DNA of 64,000 bases from JABDOU01 sp041567895 (lineage in GTDB: Bacteria; Actinomycetota; Acidimicrobiia; Spongiisociales; SHLN01), in NCBI GenBank assembly GCA_041567895.1, contig JBFGAX010000009.1, positions 4,495 to 68,494 on the forward strand. The letters are read 5' to 3'. The position numbers and the translations under genes are program-made. Below, piece after piece: positions 42,331-51,397 of this stretch (position 1 is the first letter of the stretch; each line of letters begins with the position of its first letter). The notes beneath the pieces are model-generated. The model was not told the DNA's origin, did no database searches, and saw nothing but the letters and a program-made list of their open reading frames with translations.

Positions 42331-44166
42331 ATGTCTGCTTCTTCCTTTCGAAACGTCGCGCTCGTCGCGCATGTCGACCACGGTAAGACCACGTTGGTCG
42401 ACGCCATGCTCTCATCGACTGGCGTCTTCGCCTCCCACGAGGCCAAAGTCGATCGCGTCATGGACTCCGACGATCAAGAACGGGAGCGCGGCATCACGAT
42501 CCTGGCAAAGGCCGCGTCCGTTGAATGGAAGGGAACCAGGATCAACCTGGTTGACACGCCGGGCCACGCCGATTTCGGGGGAGAGGTCGAGCGAGCCCTC
42601 ACCATGGTCGACGGCGTGTTGTTGCTCGTCGATGCGGCCGAAGGACCCATGCCGCAGACCCGCTACGTGTTGTCCAAGGCGCTGGCTCAACACCTGCCCG
42701 CCGTGGTCGTGATCAACAAAGTCGATCGGCCCGACTCCCGGATTGCAGAGGTCGTCGACGAGATATACGAACTGTTCTTTGACCTCGAAGCATCCGAAGC
42801 GCACATCGAGTTCCCGATCATATCCACCATCGCTCGCGAGGGCCGGGCGATGGTCGGCATGGGTGTGCCCGATGAGGACGCCGATCTCTCTGCCCTTCTC
42901 GACATGATCGTCAAGACCGTACCGGAACACAGCGGCGATCCGGAAGCGCCCCTCCAGGCTCTGGTAACGAACCTCGATGCCTCCGATTACCTGGGGCGCC
43001 TGGCAATCGGGCGGGTGATTCAGGGCACGATGCGCTCCGGTGAACAGGTTGCACTGTGTCACGCGAATCCGGAGGAAGCACCTCTCAAGCGGAGGCTCAC
43101 GAGCTTGTTGGGATTCACAGGGCTGGGGAGGACGGAGGTTTCTGAGCGAACCGCGGGCGACCTCTTCGTGCTCGCCGGATTTCCGGAGGTTGAGATTGGC
43201 GACACGATCGCCGACCCTGCCAACCCGGAGGCCTTGCCGCGCCTGAAGGTCGACGAACCGGTGCTGAGAATGACGTTCGGAGTCAATACCTCGCCGCTTG
43301 CCGGCCAGGGCAAATTCCTGACGTCACGACAAATCAAGGATCGACTGGACAAAGAGGTCCTGGGCAACGTCTCCATTCGTATCGGAGCCACCGCATCACC
43401 TGAGGTGATAGAAGTCGCGGGTCGTGGGGAGCTGCAGCTAGCCGTCCTCATCGAATCCATGCGGCGAGAAGGCTTCGAGCTGCAGGTCAGTCGACCTGAG
43501 GTGATCATCCGCGAGATCGACGGCACGCCCCACGAGCCGCTGGAACGGGCGGTCGTAGACATCCCGGATGAATACGTCGGTACCGTTACACAGGCCGCGG
43601 CCCCGCGTAAGGGCAAAGTCACCGACCTGCGGCCCGGCGACATCGGGCGGACGGTCGTTACGCTCGAAGCACCTGCCAGAGGTCTGTTGGGATTTCGTTC
43701 ACTGCTGATGACGGCAACCAGGGGAACCGCTCTCATCCACCAGCAGCATGCGGGCTGGATGCCGTGGGCGGGCGAGCTGCCGCACCGGATCGGCGGCGCC
43801 ATGTCGTCGGATCGATCCGGTACCTCGACCGGATTCGCCCTTGACAATCTGCAGAAGCGCGGTGAGCTCTTCATCGGTCCCGGAGAAGACGTCTACGAGG
43901 GCATGATCATCGGCGAAGCTTCCCGGCCCGAAGAGATGACTGTCAACGTGACCAAGGGCAAGCAGCTCACGAACATCCGAACCCACGCCTCGGACGATGC
44001 GATCAAGCTCAAACCGCACAAGATCCACTCGCTCGAAACCGCCATCGAATGGATCGCCGATGACGAGCTGGTCGAAGTGACACCCGGTGCAATTCGGGTG
44101 CGCAAGCGTTTTCTCTCAGAGAGCGATCGCAAGCGGGAGCGAACGAAGGCGAAAATCCGCGACTAG
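42331..44166 (+). CDS. typA: translational GTPase TypA/BipA
   Basis: A 611-residue ribosome-associated GTPase. The G-domain has AHVDHGKTTLVDAML (G1), ERERGITILAK (G2), DTPGHADFGGEVER (G3) and NKVDRPDSR (G4). The EF-G-like domains and the BipA C-terminal domain follow (RGLLGFRSLLMTATRGTALIHQQHAGW). It supports ribosome assembly and stress adaptation. The ATG lies 67 bp beyond the divergent epimerase start; no clear Shine-Dalgarno is visible. Confidence 0.96.
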   Translation: MSASSFRNVALVAHVDHGKTTLVDAMLSSTGVFASHEAKVDRVMDSDDQERERGITILAKAASVEWKGTRINLVDTPGHADFGGEVERALTMVDGVLLLVDAAEGPMPQTRYVLSKALAQHLPAVVVINKVDRPDSRIAEVVDEIYELFFDLEASEAHIEFPIISTIAREGRAMVGMGVPDEDADLSALLDMIVKTVPEHSGDPEAPLQALVTNLDASDYLGRLAIGRVIQGTMRSGEQVALCHANPEEAPLKRRLTSLLGFTGLGRTEVSERTAGDLFVLAGFPEVEIGDTIADPANPEALPRLKVDEPVLRMTFGVNTSPLAGQGKFLTSRQIKDRLDKEVLGNVSIRIGATASPEVIEVAGRGELQLAVLIESMRREGFELQVSRPEVIIREIDGTPHEPLERAVVDIPDEYVGTVTQAAAPRKGKVTDLRPGDIGRTVVTLEAPARGLLGFRSLLMTATRGTALIHQQHAGWMPWAGELPHRIGGAMSSDRSGTSTGFALDNLQKRGELFIGPGEDVYEGMIIGEASRPEEMTVNVTKGKQLTNIRTHASDDAIKLKPHKIHSLETAIEWIADDELVEVTPGAIRVRKRFLSESDRKRERTKAKIRD

Positions 44167-44186
44167 CTCGTTGTTAGGCTGCGGCA

Positions 44187-44975
44187 ATGGCCACAAAGCT
44201 GAAGAAACAGGATTACGAAGCCGAATTGCGCAGGCTCCACATCGAGCTCGTTCGGATGCAACGATGGATAACAACGACCGGGTACAAACTGGTGGTCCTG
44301 TTCGAGGGTCGGGATGCGGCAGGCAAGGGTGGTGTCATCAAGCGGATACTCGAGCCACTGAACCCGAGAGTTTGCCGGGTGGTTGCGCTCGGAACCCCGA
44401 GTGACCGGGAGAAAACACAGTGGTACTTTCAACGGTACGTGGCACACCTTCCCGCAGCCGGGGAGATCGTGTTGTTCGACAGGTCGTGGTACAACCGCGC
44501 GGGCGTGGAGCGCGTCATGGGTTTCTGCACCGACGACGAATATTGGGAGTTTCTTCGAACGGTGCCGAGGTTTGAGGAGATGCTGCAACACTCGGGCATC
44601 CACATCGTCAAATACTGGTTCTCCATCAGCGATGACGAACAGGAGCGTCGCTTTCAGGCGCGTCTCAAGGACCCGACCAAACGATGGAAGCTCTCGCCGA
44701 TGGATCTCGAGTCCCGGGATCGCTGGGAGGACTACTCCAGTGCCAAAGACACCATGTTCCTCCATACCGACCTCGATGCCTCACCGTGGTACGTCGTGAA
44801 CGCAGACAACAAGCGCACGGCACGGCTCAACTGCCTGAGCCATCTCCTCAGCCTCGTGCCCTACACCGACGTGGATCGGGTTCCGATCGAGTTGTCGCCG
44901 CGCACCCCTCCTCAACACTTCCATCAGCGCCCACCGATCGATGCCCAGCGTTGGGTTCCCGACAACTACTCGTAG
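44187..44975 (+). CDS. ppk2: polyphosphate kinase 2 family protein
   Basis: A 262-residue single-domain PPK2. The Walker A loop is LFEGRDAAGKGGVIKRI, the lid region is SDREKTQWYFQRYVAHLP and Walker B is LFDRSWYNRAGVERVMGF. ISDDEQERRFQAR also fits. These enzymes phosphorylate ADP/GDP (or AMP) using polyphosphate; the sequence looks like class I. It is 20 bp after typA and could share its transcript. Confidence 0.92.
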   Translation: MATKLKKQDYEAELRRLHIELVRMQRWITTTGYKLVVLFEGRDAAGKGGVIKRILEPLNPRVCRVVALGTPSDREKTQWYFQRYVAHLPAAGEIVLFDRSWYNRAGVERVMGFCTDDEYWEFLRTVPRFEEMLQHSGIHIVKYWFSISDDEQERRFQARLKDPTKRWKLSPMDLESRDRWEDYSSAKDTMFLHTDLDASPWYVVNADNKRTARLNCLSHLLSLVPYTDVDRVPIELSPRTPPQHFHQRPPIDAQRWVPDNYS

Positions 44976-44983
44976 GCTTACAG

Positions 44984-45012
44984 AAAACTTGAGTGCTATA
45001 CCATCAAGTTTT
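44984..45012 (+). promoter_or_regulatory. HAIR-like HspR operator upstream of hsp20
   Basis: AAAACTTGA at 44984-44992 and TCAAGTTTT at 45004-45012 form a perfect 9-bp inverted repeat with an 11-bp spacer. The inner bases give CTTGAGT-N7-CATCAAG, close to the actinobacterial HAIR consensus CTTGAGT-N7-ACTCAAG bound by HspR. A TATACT -10 candidate is at 45017-45022, so a bound repressor would cover the -35 region. Confidence 0.65.
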
Positions 45013-45088
45013 GTGATATACTTACGACAAATAGCTCCCGCACACGAGCGGGCCACGTATGAGACCACAGCAATGGAAGGAGACATCC

Positions 45089-45493
45089 ATGACCGCAAGA
45101 TTTGTAGATCCGTTTGCCGAAATCGATCGGCTGGTCGGGCGCTCCTCGGGCATGATGCCCATGGACGCCTTCGAGCGCGATGGCGTATACACGGTCAAGT
45201 TCGACGTTCCGGGTGTCACGTCAGGTGACATCGACCTCACGGTCGAACGAAACATGCTGACTGTCACAGTCGAACGCCAGAAGGAGCTGGACACCGAGGA
45301 CGTCAACTGGATCGTTCGTGAGCGGCCAGCCGGCCGCCATAGCCGACAGTTGAGGCTTGGCCCCGCACTTGATGGATCCAGGGTGGAGGCGTCGTATGAC
45401 CAGGGCGTCCTCACCGTGATGATTCCGATGAGCGAACAGGCCAAACCGCAGCGGATCGATATCAAGTCAGAACCCCTGGCTCTCGACGTCTGA
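45089..45493 (+). CDS. Hsp20/alpha-crystallin small heat shock protein
   Basis: A 134-residue small heat-shock protein. The ATG at 45089 has GAAGGAG 7 nt upstream. The alpha-crystallin domain spans about residues 30-125 (YTVKFDVPGVTSGDIDLTVERNMLTVTVER, then VEASYDQGVLTVMIPM). It prevents aggregation of unfolding proteins as an ATP-independent oligomeric holdase. The HAIR-like repeat 77 bp upstream predicts HspR-controlled heat induction. A GC-rich hairpin follows the stop. Confidence 0.93.
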   Translation: MTARFVDPFAEIDRLVGRSSGMMPMDAFERDGVYTVKFDVPGVTSGDIDLTVERNMLTVTVERQKELDTEDVNWIVRERPAGRHSRQLRLGPALDGSRVEASYDQGVLTVMIPMSEQAKPQRIDIKSEPLALDV

Positions 45494-45516
45494 GTCGAAG
45501 GTTCGAATCGAGATGA

Positions 45517-45540
45517 GCGGCCCCGGTTAGTCGGGGCCGC
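45517..45540. terminator. bidirectional terminator between hsp20 and hyuB
   Basis: GCGGCCCC (45517-45524) and GGGGCCGC (45533-45540) form a perfect 8-bp stem around GGTTAGTC, followed on the plus strand by TTCCCTTC. The hyuB stop codon lies in the loop on the minus strand. Confidence 0.6.
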
Positions 45541-47260
45541 TTCCCTTCGTCGAGTCCCGCAGGTCGGCCGTAGCTTGCTCGTCGACGGTTCCCTCGTCGG
45601 TGAGCACCACCCCGTAAAGCTCTCTAGCGGCGCCGACGGTCACGTAGTCGCCTGCCACGTCGGCCGCCACCAGTTCTGGATCCCGTTCGAACGGATCTCC
45701 GAAACCTCCGCCGCCCGCCAACGAGAGCACGAGCCGATCGCCGGGCGGCACCGATTGTTGGCCTTTTGGTCGCAACCGCGAACCGGAAGCGAGTTCGATG
45801 ACGGTCGGTGCCCCGCTCAGACCTCCGAATCTGCCACGGGCAGGATGCTCCGCCTTGTCGTATTGGGCAAGCACGTCGAAAGGCATGCCATCGGCGCCTC
45901 CGAGCTCCATCACCTGACCGAGACCTCCCCGAAAGGTACCGGCCCCGCCGGAATCAGTTCGGAGTTCCTTTCTCCAGAAGACGATCGGAGCGATGGCCTC
46001 GGTGGCCTCGACGGGGACTCCACGCACGCCATTTGGGAAACCGGTGGCGCTCAGCCCGTCTTTGGTTGGTCGCGCCCCGGTGCCACCGTTGTTGAAGTGC
46101 ATCATTTCGAATTCGACGACGTCTCCGTCGTAGTCACCTGCCACGGACGCTCCGCCCCGCAATTGCAGGTTGGCAAGTGCAGACGATCCTTCGGCGATGA
46201 CGCGCTCAGGAATGATCTGTGCCAGAGCTCCGATCACGGTGTCGGGAAGCAAGTGCCCGATGATGTGCCGCAGAGCAACCGGAGATGGCCGCTGCACGTT
46301 GAGGATCGATCCTTCCGGTGCGCTGACCGTGATGGGTTCGAGTGATCCGGCGTTGTTCGGGATGTCCGGTGCAACAACGCACTTGACCCCGTAGGTCGTG
46401 TAGGCCCTCGTGTAGTTGAGGACGACGTTGATGCCGTACGATGAAGCCGGCGAGGTTCCGTCGTAATCGACATGGATTTCGTCCGATGTGACCGTCAACG
46501 CCGCCTGCAGCGTGATCGGTCGCTCGTAGCCGTCCATCGTCACCGAGTTGTGATACGTGCCAGGAGCGAGTTCCGCAATCCTTTGAATCGTTGCCTCGCG
46601 AGAACCGGTGATGATGTAGTCAGACAAATCTTCGAGATCGTCGATCCCGAATTCCTGCATCATCGCAATGAGACGATCGGCACCGACCCTGTTTCCCGAT
46701 GCGAACGCGAACATGTCACCGACGACCTGATCGGCTTCGCGAACGTTCATGCGGATGATGTCGACGAGGGTCTGGTTGACTTCGCCCTGGCGCGCCAAAT
46801 GGAGGATCGGGATGTTCAGCCCCTCTTCGTAGATCTGGCGTCCGTCGGGGGTGAAGCCCCTCCCGCCGATGTCGACCACGTGGCAGGTGTTCGCCATGAG
46901 TCCCACCGGCTGATCCTTGAAGAAGACGGGGGTCACGATCGTGATGTCGTTGTGATGCCCAGATGCCAGCCATGGGTCGTTCGTGATGAGGGTATCGCCC
47001 GGATCCATCGTGTCGATCGGATGTTTCGCCAGAAAATGCTTAACGCATTCGGCCACCGAGTTGATGTGCCCCGGGGTTCCGGTCACTGCTTGTGCCAGCA
47101 TCCGGCCCTGCCGATCGAACACCGCGGCCGCCAGGTCCCCGGCTTCTCGAACACTGGTGGAGAACGAAGTCCGGATGAGGGCCTGGGCTTCTTCTTCAAC
47201 AACTGCTATCAATCGGTTCCACATGATGTTTTTGTGGATGCGGTCGAGTGGATTAGTCAT
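45527..47260 (-). CDS. hyuB: hydantoinase B/oxoprolinase-family protein
   Basis: A 577-residue HyuB-type subunit. Typical stretches are NRLIAVVEEEAQALIRTSFSTSVREAGDLAAAVFD, NDPWLASGHHNDITIVTPVF, EEGLNIPILHLARQGEVN and GDRLVLSLAGGGGFGDPFERDP at the C-terminus. Its ATG is within the hyuA 3' end (8-bp overlap). HyuA/HyuB pairs form ATP-dependent hydantoinases, 5-oxoprolinases or acetone-carboxylase-like complexes; the substrate is not evident. The stop codon falls in the loop of a GC-rich terminator. Confidence 0.9.
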   Translation of the reverse strand: MTNPLDRIHKNIMWNRLIAVVEEEAQALIRTSFSTSVREAGDLAAAVFDRQGRMLAQAVTGTPGHINSVAECVKHFLAKHPIDTMDPGDTLITNDPWLASGHHNDITIVTPVFFKDQPVGLMANTCHVVDIGGRGFTPDGRQIYEEGLNIPILHLARQGEVNQTLVDIIRMNVREADQVVGDMFAFASGNRVGADRLIAMMQEFGIDDLEDLSDYIITGSREATIQRIAELAPGTYHNSVTMDGYERPITLQAALTVTSDEIHVDYDGTSPASSYGINVVLNYTRAYTTYGVKCVVAPDIPNNAGSLEPITVSAPEGSILNVQRPSPVALRHIIGHLLPDTVIGALAQIIPERVIAEGSSALANLQLRGGASVAGDYDGDVVEFEMMHFNNGGTGARPTKDGLSATGFPNGVRGVPVEATEAIAPIVFWRKELRTDSGGAGTFRGGLGQVMELGGADGMPFDVLAQYDKAEHPARGRFGGLSGAPTVIELASGSRLRPKGQQSVPPGDRLVLSLAGGGGFGDPFERDPELVAADVAGDYVTVGAARELYGVVLTDEGTVDEQATADLRDSTKGSGPD

Positions 47261-49337
47261 GGCGTTCCAGAATGAGATGACCGGCGCTGGAAACGCTCGC
47301 GTGAAAGGCGGCCGGAACCACCGTAGCCGTATTGGGTTCCACGATCACCGCCGGACCGGGCACCGACTGGCCCGGATGCAAATCCTGTCGTGCAAACGTT
47401 CTGGCGATGACGGCTTCTCCGGTGTCCGGGTCGACGAGCGAACGAGATCCGGTCGATACGAGCTCGGCTGAGGATGGAGTCTCGTCGGCCGTGGGCTCGG
47501 GCTTGGCAACGGTGGTCGCGATCGTCAGTACCCACGTGAGTACTTCGACATCGACTCCGGGAATACCGCGCCCGTACAATCGCTCGTACTCGGCCTCATA
47601 CGCTCGCAGGAATTCAGCGGGGGATCGCTCATCAACCACCGGCGACTCGACTCGTATGGGCAGCTCCACTCCAACTTCGTGTCCCTGACCCACATATCGC
47701 ATGTAGGCGATCCTGCTCTCCGTGAGCTCTTCGCCGGGAGCGCCGGCCTCAACAACCGGGCGCGCCTCTGCCCGCATCGACTCCAGCAGCTGATTGGTGC
47801 CGGCGATATCGAGAGCGCTGAGACGCTGGTGAAAGCTACGGGTCACCTCATATGCCACCGGTGCCCGCAGAAAACCGACAGCTGATCCGATTCCGGCTTC
47901 AGGTGGAATCACAATCCGGGCGATGCCGAGCTTTTGGGCGATGCGAGCAGCATGGAGCGGGGCGGCTCCGCCGAACGCGATCAAGGTCTTCGTATCTACC
48001 CGCTGGCCACTTTCGACGGTGTGCACCCTGGCTGCGTTCGACATGTTCTCGTCTACGATCTCCGAAACCCCGAGCGCGGCGCCCGTTGCATCCATGCCGA
48101 GCGGCCGGCCAACACTGGTGACCAGCGCGGTACTCGCGAGGCTCGGGTGCAATTGCATCGTCCCTCCTGCGAAGTCGTCGGGATCGATGCGCCCGAGCAC
48201 AACGTCGGCGTCCGTCACGGTCGCATGTTCGCCCCCCAATCCGTATGCGGCTGGTCCCGGCTGGCTGCCTGCGCTCTCGGGACCGACTGCGATGCGACCC
48301 ATAGCATCGAGGTGTGCTATCGAACCTCCGCCTGCCCCGATTTCCACCATATCGATCACGGGGATTCGGAGCGGTAATCCACTACCGCGCATGAAGCGAT
48401 ACATCCGGGCGACCTCGAAATGGCGCGAGGTCTGGGGGTGTCCACCGTTGATCAGACAAATCTTCGCCGTCGTCCCTCCCATGTCGTATGACATCACATC
48501 ATCAAATCCAAGCTGCCGCGCCACGGCTGCCGCGAAGATTGCGCCGCCGGCAGGTCCCGATTCGACCAGCCGGACCGGGAATTGCCTCGCGGTATCGACG
48601 GTGGTTATCCCGCCGCCCGAAAGCATGAGGTGGAGTGGACACCGGATTCCCATGCTTGTGAGGTCGTCCACCAGCCGAGCGAGGTGCTTGCTGATCAAGG
48701 GTTGCACGTAGGCATTGGCCGCGGCTGTTGAGAGGCGTTCGTATTCACGCATCTCCGGCGAAACCTCGCTCGACAGCGTCAGCTCCACCCCCGGGAGTAG
48801 TTCGCCGAGAATCACTGCGGTTCTCTGTTCGTGCACCGGATTCACGTAGCTGTGCAGATAGCCAATCGCTACGCTCTCGACACCCTCGCGTGCGAAAACC
48901 GCAGCGACGGATGACAGCTCTTCTTCTGCAAGCGGCGCCAGCACGCGACCGTGTACGTCGATCCGTTCGGTAACGGGCAGGCGCAATTTTCGCGGGACCA
49001 GCGGTTCGGGAAGGTCGATGTTGAGGTTGTATTGCTCGTATCGGTTCTCGTTGCGCATTTCGACCGAGTCGCGGAACCCTCGCGTGACAACCATCCCTGT
49101 TGGTGCCCCTTTACGTTCGATGAGAAGATTGGTGGCCAGTGTGGTGCCGTAAATCATCTGTGTGACTTCGCCCGGGCTTTTACCTGCGTCATCGAGAACC
49201 ATGCCCGTTCCGATCAGCACGCCGCGTTCGGGGGCGTCGTGGGCCGTTAGCGTCTTGCTTGCATACAACCGACCCTCGGCTTCGAGGGCCACGTCGGTGA
49301 AGGTGCCGCCGATGTCCACCGCGAGCCGGATTGTCAT
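47253..49337 (-). CDS. hyuA: hydantoinase A/oxoprolinase-family ATPase subunit
   Basis: A 694-residue HyuA. It has the ASKHA phosphate loops (LAVDIGGTFTDVALE and MSYDMGGTTAKICLING), the conserved TTLATNLLIERKGAPTGMVVTRGF, and the C-terminal VVEPNTATVVPAAF. With HyuB it would hydrolyse or carboxylate a lactam/hydantoin/ketone using ATP. It is 10 bp downstream of the ThDP enzyme and is probably cotranscribed with it, which suggests a catabolic pathway for a small carbonyl or ring compound. The specific substrate is unassigned. Confidence 0.92.
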   Translation of the reverse strand: MTIRLAVDIGGTFTDVALEAEGRLYASKTLTAHDAPERGVLIGTGMVLDDAGKSPGEVTQMIYGTTLATNLLIERKGAPTGMVVTRGFRDSVEMRNENRYEQYNLNIDLPEPLVPRKLRLPVTERIDVHGRVLAPLAEEELSSVAAVFAREGVESVAIGYLHSYVNPVHEQRTAVILGELLPGVELTLSSEVSPEMREYERLSTAAANAYVQPLISKHLARLVDDLTSMGIRCPLHLMLSGGGITTVDTARQFPVRLVESGPAGGAIFAAAVARQLGFDDVMSYDMGGTTAKICLINGGHPQTSRHFEVARMYRFMRGSGLPLRIPVIDMVEIGAGGGSIAHLDAMGRIAVGPESAGSQPGPAAYGLGGEHATVTDADVVLGRIDPDDFAGGTMQLHPSLASTALVTSVGRPLGMDATGAALGVSEIVDENMSNAARVHTVESGQRVDTKTLIAFGGAAPLHAARIAQKLGIARIVIPPEAGIGSAVGFLRAPVAYEVTRSFHQRLSALDIAGTNQLLESMRAEARPVVEAGAPGEELTESRIAYMRYVGQGHEVGVELPIRVESPVVDERSPAEFLRAYEAEYERLYGRGIPGVDVEVLTWVLTIATTVAKPEPTADETPSSAELVSTGSRSLVDPDTGEAVIARTFARQDLHPGQSVPGPAVIVEPNTATVVPAAFHASVSSAGHLILERHD

Positions 49338-49347
49338 AGTCGAAACG

Positions 49348-50997
49348 TCATGTGTGCGCCTGGCGAGCCTGATCGATTGACTGGGTAGGCGTCAACATGT
49401 CGGGCGACACAATGAGATTGAGAACGGCACCGGTCGAGGACTCCGCAGCTCTGGCAAAGGCTCCCGGGAACTCGTCGGTATCGGTGACGGTCTCTCCATG
49501 GAAACCGTAAGCCCTGGCCAGTGCGGCGAAATCAGGGTTGACCAGTTCAGTACCGGCGACCCTGTGCGGATAGGTGCGTTCCTGGTGCATGCGGATCGTG
49601 CCGTAGCTCCCGTTGTTGATCACGAGAACGATAGGCGTGGCATGGGCCTGGAATGCTGCCCCCAGCTCCTGGCAATTCATCTGAAAGTCTCCGTCGCCAA
49701 CGAACGCGACGGCCATCCGATCCGGGTAGAGAACTTTGGCGGACATTGCCGCGGGCAGGCCATATCCCATGGCGCCGTTTTGAGGTCCCAGCAATCGCAT
49801 TCCGGGTCCATAGAGAAATGACTTGTTGTTCCAGATCGAGAAGTTTCCCGCTCCGTTTGTGATGATGACATCGTCCGGCAGGTTCTCCCGAAGCCACTTC
49901 ATGACAAGGCTCATATCGAGATCGCCGGGCTGGGGCGGGAAGTCGATGCTGGTTTCGAAGGCCGCCCGCCTCGCCTCGACCCAGCTTTTGCGCTGCGGAG
50001 TCGATCCAATGTTTGCCTGTCGCAAGGCCGCGACGGTCTCATTCGGACCTGCGTGGATCGCCAGGGTTGCTTGGACGATCTTGCCGAATTCGGCTTCTGA
50101 GGCATGGGCGTGGATGATCGTCTGGTCAGGGTCGGTGAACAGCGTGTAGCTCGCGGTCGTCATCTCTCCGAATCTGATGCCGATAGCGAGGACCACATCT
50201 GCTGTCAGAATCGTCTCCTTTACGACAACTGGCATGCCTACGCCGGCCTCGCCGACGTAAGAGGGACTGTGGTTGTCCATCAGGTCGTGAAAGCGGAACA
50301 CGGGCGATACGGCGAAAGCGTTTGTTTCGGCCATCGCCTGCAGGTCCTCCCGTCCCCGGTCGGTCCAAAGCCCTCCGCCGACGAGTACGAGCGGACGCTC
50401 CGCCATCCGCAAGAGCTGGACGGCCCAATCCACATCCTCCACGGCTGGGATTCGCTCTGCCACGTCGACCCTCCCCAGGGGAGTGGCGTCCGTCTCGTCT
50501 GCCAAAACGTCTTCAGGCAGCGAAATGACGACCGGGCCCGGGCGTTCGGACATTGCGATCGCGAACGCCGACGCCACCACTTCTGGCAAATCACCTGCGG
50601 ATTGAACCTCTACCGTTCTCTTGGCCACCGACCCAAAGAAGAGGTTGTAATCCATCTCTTGAAAGGCTTCTTTGCCCCGGTGAAACGTGGGTACCTGGCC
50701 TATGAACAGAATCATCGGTGTCGAGTTCTGGGCGGCCGTGTGAACCCCGATCGAGGCGTTGGTTGCCCCCGGTCCCCGGGTGACAAAACAGATTCCAGGT
50801 CGACCGGTCAGCTTTCCCCATGCTTCGGCCATGAACGATGCGCCCGCTTCGTTGCGGGTGGTCACGAAGCGAAAGGCATCTCCCGCCTCGTTCATGCCAT
50901 CCAGAGCAGCCAGGTAGCTCTCTCCCGGTACGCCAAACGCCGTATCGGCTCCTTGTTCCATCAGGCATTGGATGAGCAGGTGTCCACCGGGAATCAC
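49348..50997 (-). CDS. acetolactate synthase-like ThDP enzyme
   Basis: A 549-residue thiamine-diphosphate enzyme. The catalytic Glu is in FGVPGESYLAALDG (about residue 24), with the FVTRGPGATNASIG and PMILFIGQV segments typical of the ALS/pyruvate-oxidase group. The C-terminal ThDP-binding motif is GDGDFQMNCQELGAAF...NNGSYG. It is not ilvB in context: no ilvN follows; the gene leads into hyuA-hyuB. It may decarboxylate or carboligate a 2-oxo acid; candidates include sulfoacetaldehyde acetyltransferase-like or benzoylformate-decarboxylase-like enzymes. Confidence 0.85.
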   Translation of the reverse strand: MIPGGHLLIQCLMEQGADTAFGVPGESYLAALDGMNEAGDAFRFVTTRNEAGASFMAEAWGKLTGRPGICFVTRGPGATNASIGVHTAAQNSTPMILFIGQVPTFHRGKEAFQEMDYNLFFGSVAKRTVEVQSAGDLPEVVASAFAIAMSERPGPVVISLPEDVLADETDATPLGRVDVAERIPAVEDVDWAVQLLRMAERPLVLVGGGLWTDRGREDLQAMAETNAFAVSPVFRFHDLMDNHSPSYVGEAGVGMPVVVKETILTADVVLAIGIRFGEMTTASYTLFTDPDQTIIHAHASEAEFGKIVQATLAIHAGPNETVAALRQANIGSTPQRKSWVEARRAAFETSIDFPPQPGDLDMSLVMKWLRENLPDDVIITNGAGNFSIWNNKSFLYGPGMRLLGPQNGAMGYGLPAAMSAKVLYPDRMAVAFVGDGDFQMNCQELGAAFQAHATPIVLVINNGSYGTIRMHQERTYPHRVAGTELVNPDFAALARAYGFHGETVTDTDEFPGAFARAAESSTGAVLNLIVSPDMLTPTQSIDQARQAHT

Positions 50998-51101
50998 GAT
51001 TGGCCGAATCTACCAGCCGACCCGTAACGACGAACGACCCTATCCGCAAAACCGGTAGATCGCGTATGTTGAGCGTAGGTTGGGAGACGAAAGGAGAATC
51101 G

Positions 51102-51347
51102 ATGGAGAAGGACATAACTCTCAATATCCATCTTGATGAGGATTCTGATCACACGCTGGCGCATGCCGAACTTTTCGTTCGGGGTGATCACTTCGAATCT
51201 GTCGGCAAAGCGAAACGCAACCCGGTGGACCCTCCCATGCCGGTGATCGGCGAGGAGCTGGCCATCGCGCGAGCGCTGCAGGAACTGACGGGTCAGGTGA
51301 TGGAAGCAGCCCAGCAAAAGGTGAGCGACTTCCTCGTCAAGCAATAA
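51102..51347 (+). CDS. DUF1876 (dsRBD-like) protein
   Basis: An 81-residue protein of the DUF1876 family. AAAGGAG precedes the ATG at 51102. Sequence: an N-terminal strand (DITLNIHLDEDSDHTLAHAEL), a central KAKRNPVDPPMPVIGEELAIARALQEL and a helical C-terminus. The family has a double-stranded-RNA-binding-like fold, common in actinobacteria and of unknown role. The last codons and the stop lie in a 15-bp tandem repeat that continues past the gene. It is divergent from the ThDP gene. Confidence 0.82.
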   Translation: MEKDITLNIHLDEDSDHTLAHAELFVRGDHFESVGKAKRNPVDPPMPVIGEELAIARALQELTGQVMEAAQQKVSDFLVKQ

Positions 51348-51386
51348 CTCGTCAAGCAATAACTCGTCAAGCAATACTCGTCAAGC
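51333..51386. repeat. 15-bp tandem repeat at the end of the DUF1876 gene
   Basis: CTCGTCAAGCAATAA occurs at 51333-51347 and 51348-51362, then a 14-bp copy at 51363-51376 and a 10-bp partial at 51377-51386. Each full copy carries the in-frame TAA, so extra copies leave the protein unchanged. Confidence 0.9.
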
Positions 51387-51397
51387 TGAACCGGACC

